From assembly GCF_006539505.1 (NCBI RefSeq), contig NZ_BJND01000053.1, forward strand, positions 1-64,000: a stretch of DNA of 64,000 bases, in the 5' to 3' direction. Made by a program: the position numbers and the translations under genes. The stretch comes from Streptomyces spinoverrucosus (GTDB taxonomy: Bacteria; Actinomycetota; Actinomycetes; Streptomycetales; Streptomycetaceae). The notes under the pieces were generated by a model that did not search any database, was not told the DNA's origin, and saw only the letters and a list, made by a program, of their open reading frames with translations. Of the stretch, positions 19,930 through 28,130 are shown in pieces (the stretch's first letter is position 1; every line of letters begins with the position of its first letter).

Positions 19930-20774
19930 GCACGCCCCAGCCCCCCATGCAGCAGGCCGCGCCCGGCGCGCCGTACGCCGGTTACAGCTCGCCGATCCCC
20001 GTCGTCCGCACGCACCTCGGGCACGCGCTCGCCTCGGAGTGGACGAAGATCAAGTCGGTGCGCTCCACGATGTGGACGCTGGGCGTGTTCGTCCTGCTCG
20101 TCGTCGGCATCGGACTGCTCGCCGGCGCGCTGGTCGCGAACTCCTCGGAGGCGGAGCTCGGCGGCGAGAACCCGCTGTCCCTCGGCTTCTTCGGGCTGCT
20201 GCTCGGCAGCATGTGCATCATCACGCTGGGCGTGCTGACCACGGCGTCCGAGTACGGCACCGGGATGATCCGGACGACGATGACCGCCTGCCCCACGCGC
20301 GGGCGGGTGCTCGTGGCGAAGGCGATCGTGTTCTTCTCGGTCGCGTTCGTGGTCACGCTGGTCTCCGCCGGCTTCGTCGCCTTCGCCCAGGTCGGCATGC
20401 TCAGCGACGCGCGGGAGCCGTCGGGCGGGGAGTGGCTGAAGGGGACCGTCGGCATCTCGCTCTACATCGCGCTGCTCGGGCTGCTCTCGCTCGTCGTCGG
20501 CTCCATCGTCCGGCACTCGGCGGGCGCCATCACCATCATGATCGCCGCGGTGCTCGCCCCGCTGGTCATCGCGATGTTCATGTTCGCGTCCTCGCTGGAG
20601 GACCTGCGCCAGGCGCTGTTCGAGTACTCGATCCCGAACCAGCTGAGCATCTTCTACGCCAACTCGCTGTCCGAGTCCGGCCCGTCCGGCTGGGACCCGC
20701 TGTGGATCATGCTCGGTGTCACGGCCGCCGCGTTCGCCGGCGCCTACGCCCTGCTGGAGAAGCGGGACGTGTAG
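19926..20774 (+). CDS. ABC-2 type permease (pair 2)
   Basis: A 282-aa permease with a Pro-rich cytoplasmic N-terminal stretch of about 35 residues, then SEWTKIKSVRSTMWTL and about six membrane helices with the conserved EYGTGMIRTTM segment. Start ATG at 19926 overlaps the ATPase stop. Convergent with the small protein ending at 20793, only 18 bp away, with no visible terminator in between. Confidence 0.92.
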   Translation: MSTPQPPMQQAAPGAPYAGYSSPIPVVRTHLGHALASEWTKIKSVRSTMWTLGVFVLLVVGIGLLAGALVANSSEAELGGENPLSLGFFGLLLGSMCIITLGVLTTASEYGTGMIRTTMTACPTRGRVLVAKAIVFFSVAFVVTLVSAGFVAFAQVGMLSDAREPSGGEWLKGTVGISLYIALLGLLSLVVGSIVRHSAGAITIMIAAVLAPLVIAMFMFASSLEDLRQALFEYSIPNQLSIFYANSLSESGPSGWDPLWIMLGVTAAAFAGAYALLEKRDV

Positions 20775-20792
20775 CACACAGGACCGAATGTC

Positions 20793-21134
20793 CTAGAACT
20801 TCGGCGAGTTACGGGACCGCTGCACCCGCGTGGTGCGGCGGTCCCGTGCGTTCCAGCACGCCTTGTGCCAGTGCCGGCGGTCGTCGACGCCCGCGTGCGC
20901 GGGCCAGGCCACCACGTGCGGTACGGCGGACGGAATCAGCTGGTCGCAGCCGGGGCAGCGGTACGTCTTGCCCTCGGAACTGGCCCCGGCCACATGGCGC
21001 ACACTCCAGTCCTCGCCCTGCCAGTCCTCCGTGGACTGCCAGCCCCCGTAGCGGCCCGAACGGTCGTCCTCGGCGCTCCGGCCTGACGAGCCTGTGGCCT
21101 TCGGGCCCTTCGGACGGTTGCGACGCGGGGACAC
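20793..21134 (-). CDS. Small Cys/His protein, possible zinc-binding
   Basis: A 113-aa hypothetical protein, conserved at this place in Streptomyces to my recollection (sometimes labelled ATP/GTP-binding, without visible nucleotide motifs here). The N-terminal half is polar and variable. The C-terminal half has YRCPGCDQLIP, then PHVVAWP and HWHKACWNARDRR: a CxxC plus His/His/Cys arrangement that looks like a zinc knuckle with HNH-like spacing (inference). I use the GTG at 21134, 5 bases after GAGGTG; longer open frames have no support. Function unknown. Confidence 0.78.
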   Translation of the reverse strand: MSPRRNRPKGPKATGSSGRSAEDDRSGRYGGWQSTEDWQGEDWSVRHVAGASSEGKTYRCPGCDQLIPSAVPHVVAWPAHAGVDDRRHWHKACWNARDRRTTRVQRSRNSPKF

Positions 21135-21354
21135 GGGACACCTCACGGAGCTATACAGGAACCGGGTCGCATCCAGCCTACGCGGCCCGGAGAGGGGTAC
21201 GCGGAAAGCGGCGAACCTCACAAGTCCCCCTCTCGGACCGTTCATTCTGCCGACAATCCGCAAATCCCTTCGCCAGGCCGTGTCCTCGGCACGTGTCAGA
21301 CGGTTATGCCGAGTGGGGGAGCTCCGTGTCGGAGCCAAGGAAGCAGGAAGAGCA

Positions 21355-22383
21355 ATGCGCGTAGGAACGTTCGTGTTGGCGGCCCAGTTCCCGGGTCAGG
21401 GCCAGGGGGAGGCGCTGTACCGCGCGGTCCGCTCGGCGGAGGTCACCGAGGAGGCGGGGCTCGACTCGGTGTGGCTGGCCGAGCACCACTTCGTGCCGTA
21501 CGGCACCTGCCCGTCGGCGATCACACTGGCCGCCTTAGTGCTCGGCCGCACCCGCCGCATCCGGGTCGGTACGGCGGTCAGCGTGCTGCCCACCACCCAC
21601 CCGGTCGCGCTCGGCGAGCAGGCCGCGCTACTGCATGTGACGAGCGGCGGCCGCCTCACGCTGGGCGTCGGCCGCGGCGGCCCGTGGGTGGACCTGGAGG
21701 TGTTCGGCGCCGGGCTGGAGGCGTACGAGAAGGAGTACCCCGAATCACTCGATCTGCTCATGCGCTGGCTGCGCGAACCGGCGGTGGCGGGCCCCGGCGG
21801 CCGCTTCGCCTTCCGTGAAGTCCCCGTCGTACCAAGGCCGTCGGAGAGTCTGACGGAGGCCGAGGGGCCTGAGGTGCTCGTCGCATGCACGTCCCCGGCG
21901 AGTGTGCGGATGGCCGCCGAGCGCGGGCTGTCCATGCTGCTCGGCATGCACGTCGGGGACGAGGAAAAGGCCGAGATGGTCGCCCTGTGGCGGCAGCACG
22001 CGCGCGCGGTGGGGCGGTCGGCGGAGGAGATCCGCGGCGCTGCCCATGTGTCGGCCGGCGTCTGCCAGATCGCGGACCGGCGCACCGACGCGGCGGAGAC
22101 GCTGCTGAAGGCGATGCCGGGATGGCTGAAGCAGGGGCTCGACGCCCATGTCACGGTGGACGGCCGGGAGCGCCGGATGCGCGATCCGCTGGCGTACACC
22201 GAACTGCTCTGCGGGCTGCACCCGGTGGGCACCCCGCGGCTGTGCGCCGACCGGCTGGCGGCGACCAGCGAACGCACGGGAGTCTCCCGCTTCGCCCTGC
22301 TCGTCGAGGGCTCCGGCGATCTGGTGGCGACGGAGGAGAACGTACGGCGGCTGGGCGCCGAGGTGCTGCCCCAGCTGACGTGA
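21355..22383 (+). CDS. LLM-class flavin-dependent oxidoreductase
   Basis: A 342-aa luciferase-like monooxygenase-family protein: TIM-barrel start MRVGTFVLAAQFPG, then EEAGLDSVWLAEHHF, IRVGTAVSVLPTTHPVALGEQAALL and the GRLTLGVGRGG phosphate-binding region. It would use FMN or F420; which one is not clear from sequence. The start has AGGAAG 4 bases upstream. Codon 61 is TTA (21535-21537), a rare codon read by the bldA tRNA in Streptomyces, so expression may be developmentally limited. Monocistronic, convergent with the SCO5389-family gene across a paired-hairpin region. Confidence 0.9.
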   Translation: MRVGTFVLAAQFPGQGQGEALYRAVRSAEVTEEAGLDSVWLAEHHFVPYGTCPSAITLAALVLGRTRRIRVGTAVSVLPTTHPVALGEQAALLHVTSGGRLTLGVGRGGPWVDLEVFGAGLEAYEKEYPESLDLLMRWLREPAVAGPGGRFAFREVPVVPRPSESLTEAEGPEVLVACTSPASVRMAAERGLSMLLGMHVGDEEKAEMVALWRQHARAVGRSAEEIRGAAHVSAGVCQIADRRTDAAETLLKAMPGWLKQGLDAHVTVDGRERRMRDPLAYTELLCGLHPVGTPRLCADRLAATSERTGVSRFALLVEGSGDLVATEENVRRLGAEVLPQLT

Positions 22384-22395
22384 ACGGCCCCACCG

Positions 22396-22452
22396 CGCGG
22401 GAGGCTTGCCGCTCCGGTACAGATCGCACCTCCCGCGTACGGAGCGGCAAGC
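22396..22452. terminator. Two interleaved hairpins between convergent genes
   Basis: Stem A pairs CGCGGGAGG (22396-22404) with CCTCCCGCG (22429-22437). Stem B pairs GCTTGCCGCTCCG (22404-22416) with CGGAGCGGCAAGC (22440-22452). Both are perfect but cross each other in A-B-A'-B' order, so they are either exclusive or form a pseudoknot. The position between convergent stops suggests a two-way terminator, though there is no T-run. Confidence 0.6.
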
Positions 22453-22467
22453 AAGCGGTTCACCGCC

Positions 22468-22860
22468 TCAGCAGTCCCGCAGCTCCGGGGACTGGTTCAG
22501 CAGCTGGCCGCGGATCGAGGTGAAGCGGGCCAGCCTCTCGTCCGCCGAGGCGTCCAGCGGGAACACCGCCACGCGGTGGCAGTTCTGGAAGGCCAGCCGC
22601 ACACCGAAGTGCCGCTGCAGCGCACCGCGGATGGCGTCACTCGCGAGCGCACGCAGCAGCTGACCGCGTGCCTGCTCGTCCGGCGGGGGCGTCTGGTTGT
22701 CGGCGAACTCTCCGCCGTCCACCTTCAGCTGGGCCACCAGGGAGCTGATCATCTCCCATGCGTAGGGCAGGGAGGTCCGGACGCAGTCGACGAAGTCAGC
22801 TTCGTCGACCTCGCCTCGCTCGGCCTGTTCGAGTAGGGCCGGTGAGACGTCGAGCGACAT
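22468..22860 (-). CDS. SCO5389-family protein
   Basis: A 130-aa acidic protein of the actinobacterial family known by the S. coelicolor name SCO5389. It starts MSLDVSPALLEQAERGEVDEADFVDCVRTSLPYAW and is mostly helical; no catalytic motif, membrane segment or signal peptide is visible. The ATG at 22860 has a strong GAGGAG ribosome site. Divergent from nucS across 244 bp. Function unknown. Confidence 0.85.
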   Translation of the reverse strand: MSLDVSPALLEQAERGEVDEADFVDCVRTSLPYAWEMISSLVAQLKVDGGEFADNQTPPPDEQARGQLLRALASDAIRGALQRHFGVRLAFQNCHRVAVFPLDASADERLARFTSIRGQLLNQSPELRDC

Positions 22861-23104
22861 GGGTTCTCCTCTCGCACCCCCAACCAGCAGGGGTTGCCGG
22901 ACAGATGTGGGAGCACGCGAAAGCGAACACGCTGGGTACACAGTTCGCGACCTCCCGTTTAATACGGTAGGCAACCGACGGTGACCGCACCAGAAGAATG
23001 CGCATACAGGTAGATCCCAATAGGCACACAATCGGCCACTAATGAACACGGGTTTTCCAGGGCGAATCGCGTGCACACCAGCCCGTCGAGTAGCGTTGCC
23101 GACC

Positions 23105-23776
23105 ATGCGTCTCGTCATTGCCCGATGCTCCGTCGACTACGCGGGCCGGCTCACCGCCCACCTCCCGACCGCACCCCGTCTGATCCTGGTGAAGGCGGAC
23201 GGCAGCGTCTCGATCCACGCGGACGACCGGGCCTACAAGCCCCTGAACTGGATGTCGCCGCCCTGCACGCTGAAGGAGGGGACCGGCGAGGAGGCCGGAG
23301 TCTGGACCGTCGTCAACAAGGCGGGCGAGAAGCTGATCATCACGATGGAAGAGGTCCTGCACGACTCCACGCACGAACTGGGCGTCGACCCCGGCCTGAT
23401 CAAGGACGGCGTGGAAGCACACCTGCAGGAACTGCTCGCCGACCGCATCGAGACCCTCGGCGAGGGCTACACGCTGATCCGCCGCGAGTACATGACGGCC
23501 ATCGGGCCGGTCGACATCCTGTGCCGGGATACCGAGGGCCAGACCGTCGCGGTCGAGATCAAGCGACGCGGCGAGATCGACGGTGTGGAGCAGCTCACGC
23601 GCTATCTGGAACTGCTCAACCGCGATCCCCATCTGGCGCCCGTCCGTGGCATCTTCGCCGCCCAGGAGATCAAGCCGCAGGCTCGCGTGCTGGCGACGGA
23701 TCGGGGGATCGGGTGCCAGGTGCTGGATTACGACGCCCTGCGCGGCATTGAGGACGACAAGTTGCGGTTGTTCTGA
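23105..23776 (+). CDS. nucS: Endonuclease NucS (EndoMS), mismatch repair
   Basis: A 223-aa mismatch-specific endonuclease, the key enzyme of non-canonical mismatch repair in actinobacteria that lack MutS/MutL. The N-terminal DNA-binding domain (MRLVIARCSVDYAGRLTAHLP) is followed by a RecB-like nuclease domain with catalytic acids in GPVDILC and VAVEIKRRGEIDGVEQLTRY. The C-terminus ends DDKLRLF, matching the sliding-clamp-binding tail of the family. Start ATG at 23105. Terminated by a strong two-way hairpin. Confidence 0.96.
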   Translation: MRLVIARCSVDYAGRLTAHLPTAPRLILVKADGSVSIHADDRAYKPLNWMSPPCTLKEGTGEEAGVWTVVNKAGEKLIITMEEVLHDSTHELGVDPGLIKDGVEAHLQELLADRIETLGEGYTLIRREYMTAIGPVDILCRDTEGQTVAVEIKRRGEIDGVEQLTRYLELLNRDPHLAPVRGIFAAQEIKPQARVLATDRGIGCQVLDYDALRGIEDDKLRLF

Positions 23777-23789
23777 GGCGTACGGCGGT

Positions 23790-23823
23790 GAGGGCCGGGT
23801 CCGTTGGTTCGGACCCGGCCCTC
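23790..23823. terminator. Bidirectional terminator between nucS and the P-loop ATPase gene
   Basis: A perfect 14-bp stem (GAGGGCCGGGTCCG / CGGACCCGGCCCTC) with a TTGGTT loop. It lies 14 bp after the nucS stop and 17 bp from the convergent stop at 23840. Confidence 0.9.
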
Positions 23824-23839
23824 TTGTGCTGCAACGGCC

Positions 23840-26404
23840 TCAGATCACCTCTTGCGATTGCGAGCTGCTGGGGGTGCCTGCGGCGCTGGATTCCGGGGCG
23901 CTGGCCGTGGTGCTGGATTCGATGGGGGAGCTGGCGGTGTTGGAGGTCGAGGGCGACTCCGTCGGCGGTTCAGACGTCTCCGTCGGCGGCTGCGAGGTCT
24001 CGGTAGGCGGTTCGGAGGTCTCAGTCGGGGGCTTGGACGTCGCGCTCGGGGGCTTGGGCGACCACGGCGGCTTCGTGGCCGACGGCGACGGCGAGTCCAC
24101 GGAACCGCCCCCACCCGGGTTCTGCGTCCCACTCGGCTCGTCCGACGGCTCCCCCGCCCCCGAACCCCCCGCCCCCGGGTCCACCGGCGTCGGATCGTCC
24201 GTCGTACCGGGCGTGCCGTCGGGGCCCGGATCCGTCGGGCTGCTGGTCGCCCCGGCCGTGTCGCCGTCGTCGTCCTGGTCGGCCTGGTCCGCGCCGAGGC
24301 TGTCGTCGCCGGGGCCCTGGCTGGCGGACGGATTGACGCCGACGTGGTCGGAGGGGCTGTCGGCGTCGTTGTTGGAGGTGGCGCCGAGCGTCACAACCGT
24401 ACCGAGCACCGCCACGAGCAGCGCGCCCGCGCCGGCCGCGACGAGGTTGCGCCGGGCGAGGCCGCGCAGGCCGCCGCCCTTCACGCGTCCGGACGGGGCT
24501 CCGGGCGTGGAGCGGTGGGTGATGAGCTCCGGGGCGCTGTCGGGCCGTTGCAGCGGCGGGAACTCCGCCACGGCCGCCGGGACTCCGCCGGGCGGCGAGG
24601 CCGACTCCTCGTGGCGGGCGTCGGGCACCTCCTCACCGGCGGTGGCGCCGAGCGCGAGCGTCGCCGCGACGCCCGGTGTCGTGCCCTCCCGGTCGGTCAC
24701 CAGGGCGAGGGCGCGGCGGCCGGCCACGGTGCCGCGCTTGTCGGCGAGGGCGCCGCGCAGCCCGATGGAGGCCTCCAGTTCGGCGCGGGCCCGGTCGAGC
24801 CGTCCCTCGCAGAGCGCGAGGATGCCCAGCTCGTGGTGGAAGTAGGCCTGTTCGGCGACGTCCCCGGCGAGCCTCGCGGCCTCGGCGCCGGCGCGCAGCG
24901 CCCGTTCCCAGGCGCTCCAGTGCAGTCCGGCGGCGAACGCGGGCGCGGCGGTGCGGGCCAGCTGGACGGTGGGGCTCTCCTCGCCCTCGGCGGGCGCGGT
25001 CGTCGCCGGTACGAGCACACCCAGCGCGGTGAGCAGGGCGTCCGCCTCGGCGCACACGCGCTCCGGGGTGACCGAGGGGTGTCCGGCCCACCAGGCGTAG
25101 TGCTTGGCGGCGGTCAGGGCGTGGCCCTCGGGGTCGTCGGCGTATCCGGCGGCCTCCAGCTGGGTCTGCACGCCGGCGGCGAGCCGGTAGCGGGAGCCGA
25201 CCGGTGAGACCAGCGCGCTGCCGAGCAACTCGCCCAGCGCGGCGTCCGCGTGGGTGTCGCCGACAAGGGCGGGCAGATGAGCCTGGTGGGGCACCTCGCC
25301 GCCGAGCGCCACGGCGATCCGCAGGGTGGCGCGGGCGGACGCGCTGAGCCGGGAGGCGAGCAGCGCGGCGGGCGCGGCTCCCTCGGCGAGCGAGGGCAGG
25401 GGGATGTCGGCGCCGACGGGCGGGCCGGGGACGGCGTCGAGGGGCTCGTCGACCGGGACGTCCTGGAAGACGCCGAACTCGTCGAGCGCGTCGGCGCCGG
25501 CGCGCAGCCGGTCGCGCTGCCGGAGCAGGGCGCCGGCCTGGACGAACCGCAGCGGCAGGCCCTCGGACTCGAACCAGAGGTCGCCGGCCCAGTTGGCCTC
25601 GTCCTCGGTGAGCGGCCGGCCCACGGCGTACTCCAGCAGCTCCAGGCCGCCGGCACGGTCGAGGCCGTCGAGGAAGACCTCCTCGATGGCCGACTCGGCG
25701 GACGGCGCGGGCACGTCCGGGGTGGCGGAGATGAGGAAGGCGCACTCGGGGGTGGCATCCAGCAGCTCGTCGAGCGCTGCGCCGCCGAACTCGATGTCGT
25801 CGAGCACGACGACCGCGCCGATCTGCCGGACACATGCGAGCAGTTCGTCCCGTTCCGGGCGGTGCAGGGGCGCGCTGTGAACGGCGTAGAACAGGTCGTG
25901 GAGCAGATCGGTCGTGGTGCGGTGGAAACCGGTCAGGCGGACGACGCCGTCGGGGGCGAGGTCGGAGCAGTCCTCGGCGACGGTGTCGAGGAGGGTGGTG
26001 CGGCCGGAGCCGCCGGGGCCGGTCAGGCGCACGGAGCGGCCGCGGGCGAGCAGCCGTACCAGACGCTCGCGTTCGTCCTGGCGGCCGAGGAGCGGCAGGG
26101 TGGGGCGGCTCGGGCCGGGCGGGACCGGTGGGGCGGCGGCGCGTTCCACCTCAGCGCGTTGGGCCGGGGTCAGTTTGTCGGGTGTGCCGGGGCGTTCGCC
26201 GGGCGGGCAGAGCTCTATCTCGCTGCCGTCGACGGGGTTGACGGTGAGCAGGAAGTCACCGGAGACCAGCTGCACCGTGCGGGCGAGTGCGGGCGCGGGC
26301 TGGCCGAAGTCGGAGGTGAGGGAGTCCCTGGGTGGGCGCTGGCGCGGCGGGTTGCCGTCACCGTCATGGCCGTACTCCTCGGGTCCCCGGTTGTTCGGGT
26401 CCAT
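23840..26404 (-). CDS. Membrane-anchored AAA/STAND-like P-loop ATPase
   Basis: An 854-aa protein. N-terminal acidic region; P-loop GPGGSGRTT (about 129-137); Walker-B-like AVVVLDD (about 200); a helical region resembling regulatory STAND/NB-ARC ATPases; a short TPR-like part (EQAYFHHELGILALCEGRLDRARAELEASIGLRG); one membrane helix (about 660-685, LVAAGAGALLVAVLGTVV); and about 170 residues of Ser/Thr/Pro/Asp-rich tail with PPTETSE repeats, probably outside the cell. I use the ATG at 26404. The ATPase would be cytoplasmic and the tail extracellular. The STAS gene is next upstream on the same strand. Role unknown; signalling is a guess. Confidence 0.82.
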   Translation of the reverse strand: MDPNNRGPEEYGHDGDGNPPRQRPPRDSLTSDFGQPAPALARTVQLVSGDFLLTVNPVDGSEIELCPPGERPGTPDKLTPAQRAEVERAAAPPVPPGPSRPTLPLLGRQDERERLVRLLARGRSVRLTGPGGSGRTTLLDTVAEDCSDLAPDGVVRLTGFHRTTTDLLHDLFYAVHSAPLHRPERDELLACVRQIGAVVVLDDIEFGGAALDELLDATPECAFLISATPDVPAPSAESAIEEVFLDGLDRAGGLELLEYAVGRPLTEDEANWAGDLWFESEGLPLRFVQAGALLRQRDRLRAGADALDEFGVFQDVPVDEPLDAVPGPPVGADIPLPSLAEGAAPAALLASRLSASARATLRIAVALGGEVPHQAHLPALVGDTHADAALGELLGSALVSPVGSRYRLAAGVQTQLEAAGYADDPEGHALTAAKHYAWWAGHPSVTPERVCAEADALLTALGVLVPATTAPAEGEESPTVQLARTAAPAFAAGLHWSAWERALRAGAEAARLAGDVAEQAYFHHELGILALCEGRLDRARAELEASIGLRGALADKRGTVAGRRALALVTDREGTTPGVAATLALGATAGEEVPDARHEESASPPGGVPAAVAEFPPLQRPDSAPELITHRSTPGAPSGRVKGGGLRGLARRNLVAAGAGALLVAVLGTVVTLGATSNNDADSPSDHVGVNPSASQGPGDDSLGADQADQDDDGDTAGATSSPTDPGPDGTPGTTDDPTPVDPGAGGSGAGEPSDEPSGTQNPGGGGSVDSPSPSATKPPWSPKPPSATSKPPTETSEPPTETSQPPTETSEPPTESPSTSNTASSPIESSTTASAPESSAAGTPSSSQSQEVI

Positions 26405-26666
26405 AGGTTCAAGCCCCCCAAAAGCGTCGGGTGCGTCGAGTGCCCTCCCGGCCTTGCCGCACACCGCGCTGTCGCTTCTGGTCCGGGCCCGCACGAGGGT
26501 CGATCAGACGCGGGCGACCGAACCCTAAACCTTCGCTCAGTATCTACGACAGTCCGGGGTGCCACCCGGTCCGAGACGTCACGGTCTCGTGAGGATTGCG
26601 TGCGTCGGGCGTTTCGCCGCGAGCCGCCCGGTCTCCCCGGCCCTGGTGACACCCCCGGTCGAGGTG

Positions 26667-26990
26667 TCACACCCGGGGCAGGGACTCCACGCCGATGCCG
26701 CCCTCGATCGCCAGGATCCGGTGCAGCCGGGTGGCCACCAGCAGGCGCTGCATCTGCGGGGGTACGCCGCGCAGCACCAGGCGTCGGCCGCAGCGGCCTG
26801 CCCGCCGGTGGGCACCCATGATGACCCCGAGTCCGGTGGCGTCCCACGAGTCCAGTTCGGACAGGTCGAGGACGAGGTCGCCGTCTCCGTCGTCGACGGC
26901 CGAGTGCAGGACCGTACGGGCGTCCGCCGCGCTGCGGACGTCGAGGCGGCCCCCGACGACCACCTCGGCGTGGTCGCCCCTGATGTGCAT
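26667..26990 (-). CDS. STAS-domain protein (anti-sigma factor antagonist-like)
   Basis: A 107-aa single STAS domain. It has the usual core: AEVVVGGRLDVRSAADARTVLHSAV, DLVLDLSELDSWDATGLGVIMGAH and the hydrophobic C-terminal half. The usual phosphorylatable Ser in DSSG is Thr here (DATG). Such proteins bind anti-sigma kinases in partner-switching systems, but no kinase or sigma gene is adjacent. Start ATG at 26990 with GGGAG 5 bases upstream. Upstream on the same strand is the HBD gene, after 147 bp. Confidence 0.88.
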   Translation of the reverse strand: MHIRGDHAEVVVGGRLDVRSAADARTVLHSAVDDGDGDLVLDLSELDSWDATGLGVIMGAHRRAGRCGRRLVLRGVPPQMQRLLVATRLHRILAIEGGIGVESLPRV

Positions 26991-27137
26991 ATGCGCTCCC
27001 CGTGAGTGCGGTGACGTACTCCAAGACGGTGGCTGTGCAACGTCTGACTGCTTCTGTGGCGGCGCGGTTGCTGGTTGTAAGCGAACCGATACCGAATTCA
27101 CCCCTAGGTGTGATGTCTCAGGGGCGTGCCCGCCGCT

Positions 27138-27986
27138 TCAGTGCTTGTAGAAGCCCTGCCCGCTCTTGCGTCCGATGTCACCGGCGTCAACCATCCGGCG
27201 CATCAGCTCCGGCGGAGCGAACTTCTCGTCCTGGGTCTCGGTGTAGATGTTGCTCGTGGCGTGCAGCAGGATGTCGACGCCGGTGAGGTCGGCCGTGGCC
27301 AGCGGGCCCATGGCGTGACCGAAGCCCAGCTTGCAGGCGAGGTCGATGTCCTCGGCCGAGGCGACGCCCGACTCGTACAGCTTGGCCGCCTCGACGACGA
27401 GCGCCGAGATGAGCCGGGTGGTGACGAAGCCGGCCACGTCGCGGTTGACGACGATGCAGGTCTTGCCGACCGACTCGGCGAACTCCCGTGCGGTGGCGAG
27501 GGTCTGGTCACTCGTCTTGTAACCGCGCACCAGCTCGCACAGCTGCATCATCGGCACCGGCGAGAAGAAGTGCGTGCCGACGACCCGCTCCGGGTGCTCC
27601 GTCGCGGCCGCGATCTTGGTGATCGGGATGGCGGAGGTGTTGGAGGCGAGCACGGTGTCCGGGCGCACGATCTTGTCGAGGGTGCGGAAGATCTCGTGCT
27701 TGACGTCCAGCTTCTCGAAGACGGCCTCGACGACGATGTCCGCTTCGGCGGCCGCGTCCAGGTCAGTGGTCGTGGTGATCCGGGCGAGGGCGGCCTCGGC
27801 GTCCTGCGATGCAAGCTTGCCCTTGCTGACGAACTTGTCGTACGAGGCCTTGATGCCGTCGGTGCCACGGGTCAGCGCCTCGTCGGTGACGTCGCGCAGG
27901 ACGACGTCCCAGCCCGCCTGGGCGGAGACCTGGGCGATGCCGGAACCCATGAGACCGGCCCCGATGACGGCGAGCTTCCGTGCCAC
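27138..27986 (-). CDS. 3-hydroxybutyryl-CoA dehydrogenase
   Basis: A 282-aa NAD(P)-dependent dehydrogenase: Rossmann start KLAVIGAGLMGSGIAQVSAQ, then TSAIPITKIAA, and the catalytic His in ERVVGTHFFSPVPMMQL. The C-terminal helical domain includes GFVTTRLISALVVEAAKLYESG and ends TGVDILLHATSNIY. I use the GTG at 27986, after GGGGAG, because it gives the typical HBD length. Reduces acetoacetyl-CoA to 3-hydroxybutyryl-CoA or the reverse; may work with the thiolase at 9.7 kb. Divergent from pduO-type adenosyltransferase. Confidence 0.94.
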   Translation of the reverse strand: MARKLAVIGAGLMGSGIAQVSAQAGWDVVLRDVTDEALTRGTDGIKASYDKFVSKGKLASQDAEAALARITTTTDLDAAAEADIVVEAVFEKLDVKHEIFRTLDKIVRPDTVLASNTSAIPITKIAAATEHPERVVGTHFFSPVPMMQLCELVRGYKTSDQTLATAREFAESVGKTCIVVNRDVAGFVTTRLISALVVEAAKLYESGVASAEDIDLACKLGFGHAMGPLATADLTGVDILLHATSNIYTETQDEKFAPPELMRRMVDAGDIGRKSGQGFYKH

Positions 27987-28080
27987 TTGACGACTCCCCT
28001 GATACGCGCTGTCGTTCTTCTCTCGGGCGGACACTAGCGCTCGTGAGGGCCGGTGTGACTGACTTAGTAACGCGTTTCAC

Positions 28081-28097
28081 GTCTCAGCAAGTGAGAC
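28081..28097. promoter_or_regulatory. Inverted repeat in the HBD/adenosyltransferase divergent region
   Basis: GTCTCA and TGAGAC are perfect 6-bp arms around GCAAG, 33 bp before the adenosyltransferase start. Possible operator; no known regulator can be assigned. Confidence 0.35.
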
Positions 28098-28130
28098 CCC
28101 TGTCACGAAGTGAACGTCTAGATTGGCCTC

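Noticed and set aside
23945..24060. Short regular repeats resembling a CRISPR array
   Set aside because: They are in-frame codon repeats of the PPTETSE tail, without unique spacers or cas genes.
27987..28130. A cobalamin riboswitch before the adenosyltransferase gene
   Set aside because: The 144-bp gap lacks B12-box sequence and is too short for the full riboswitch; only a small inverted repeat is visible.
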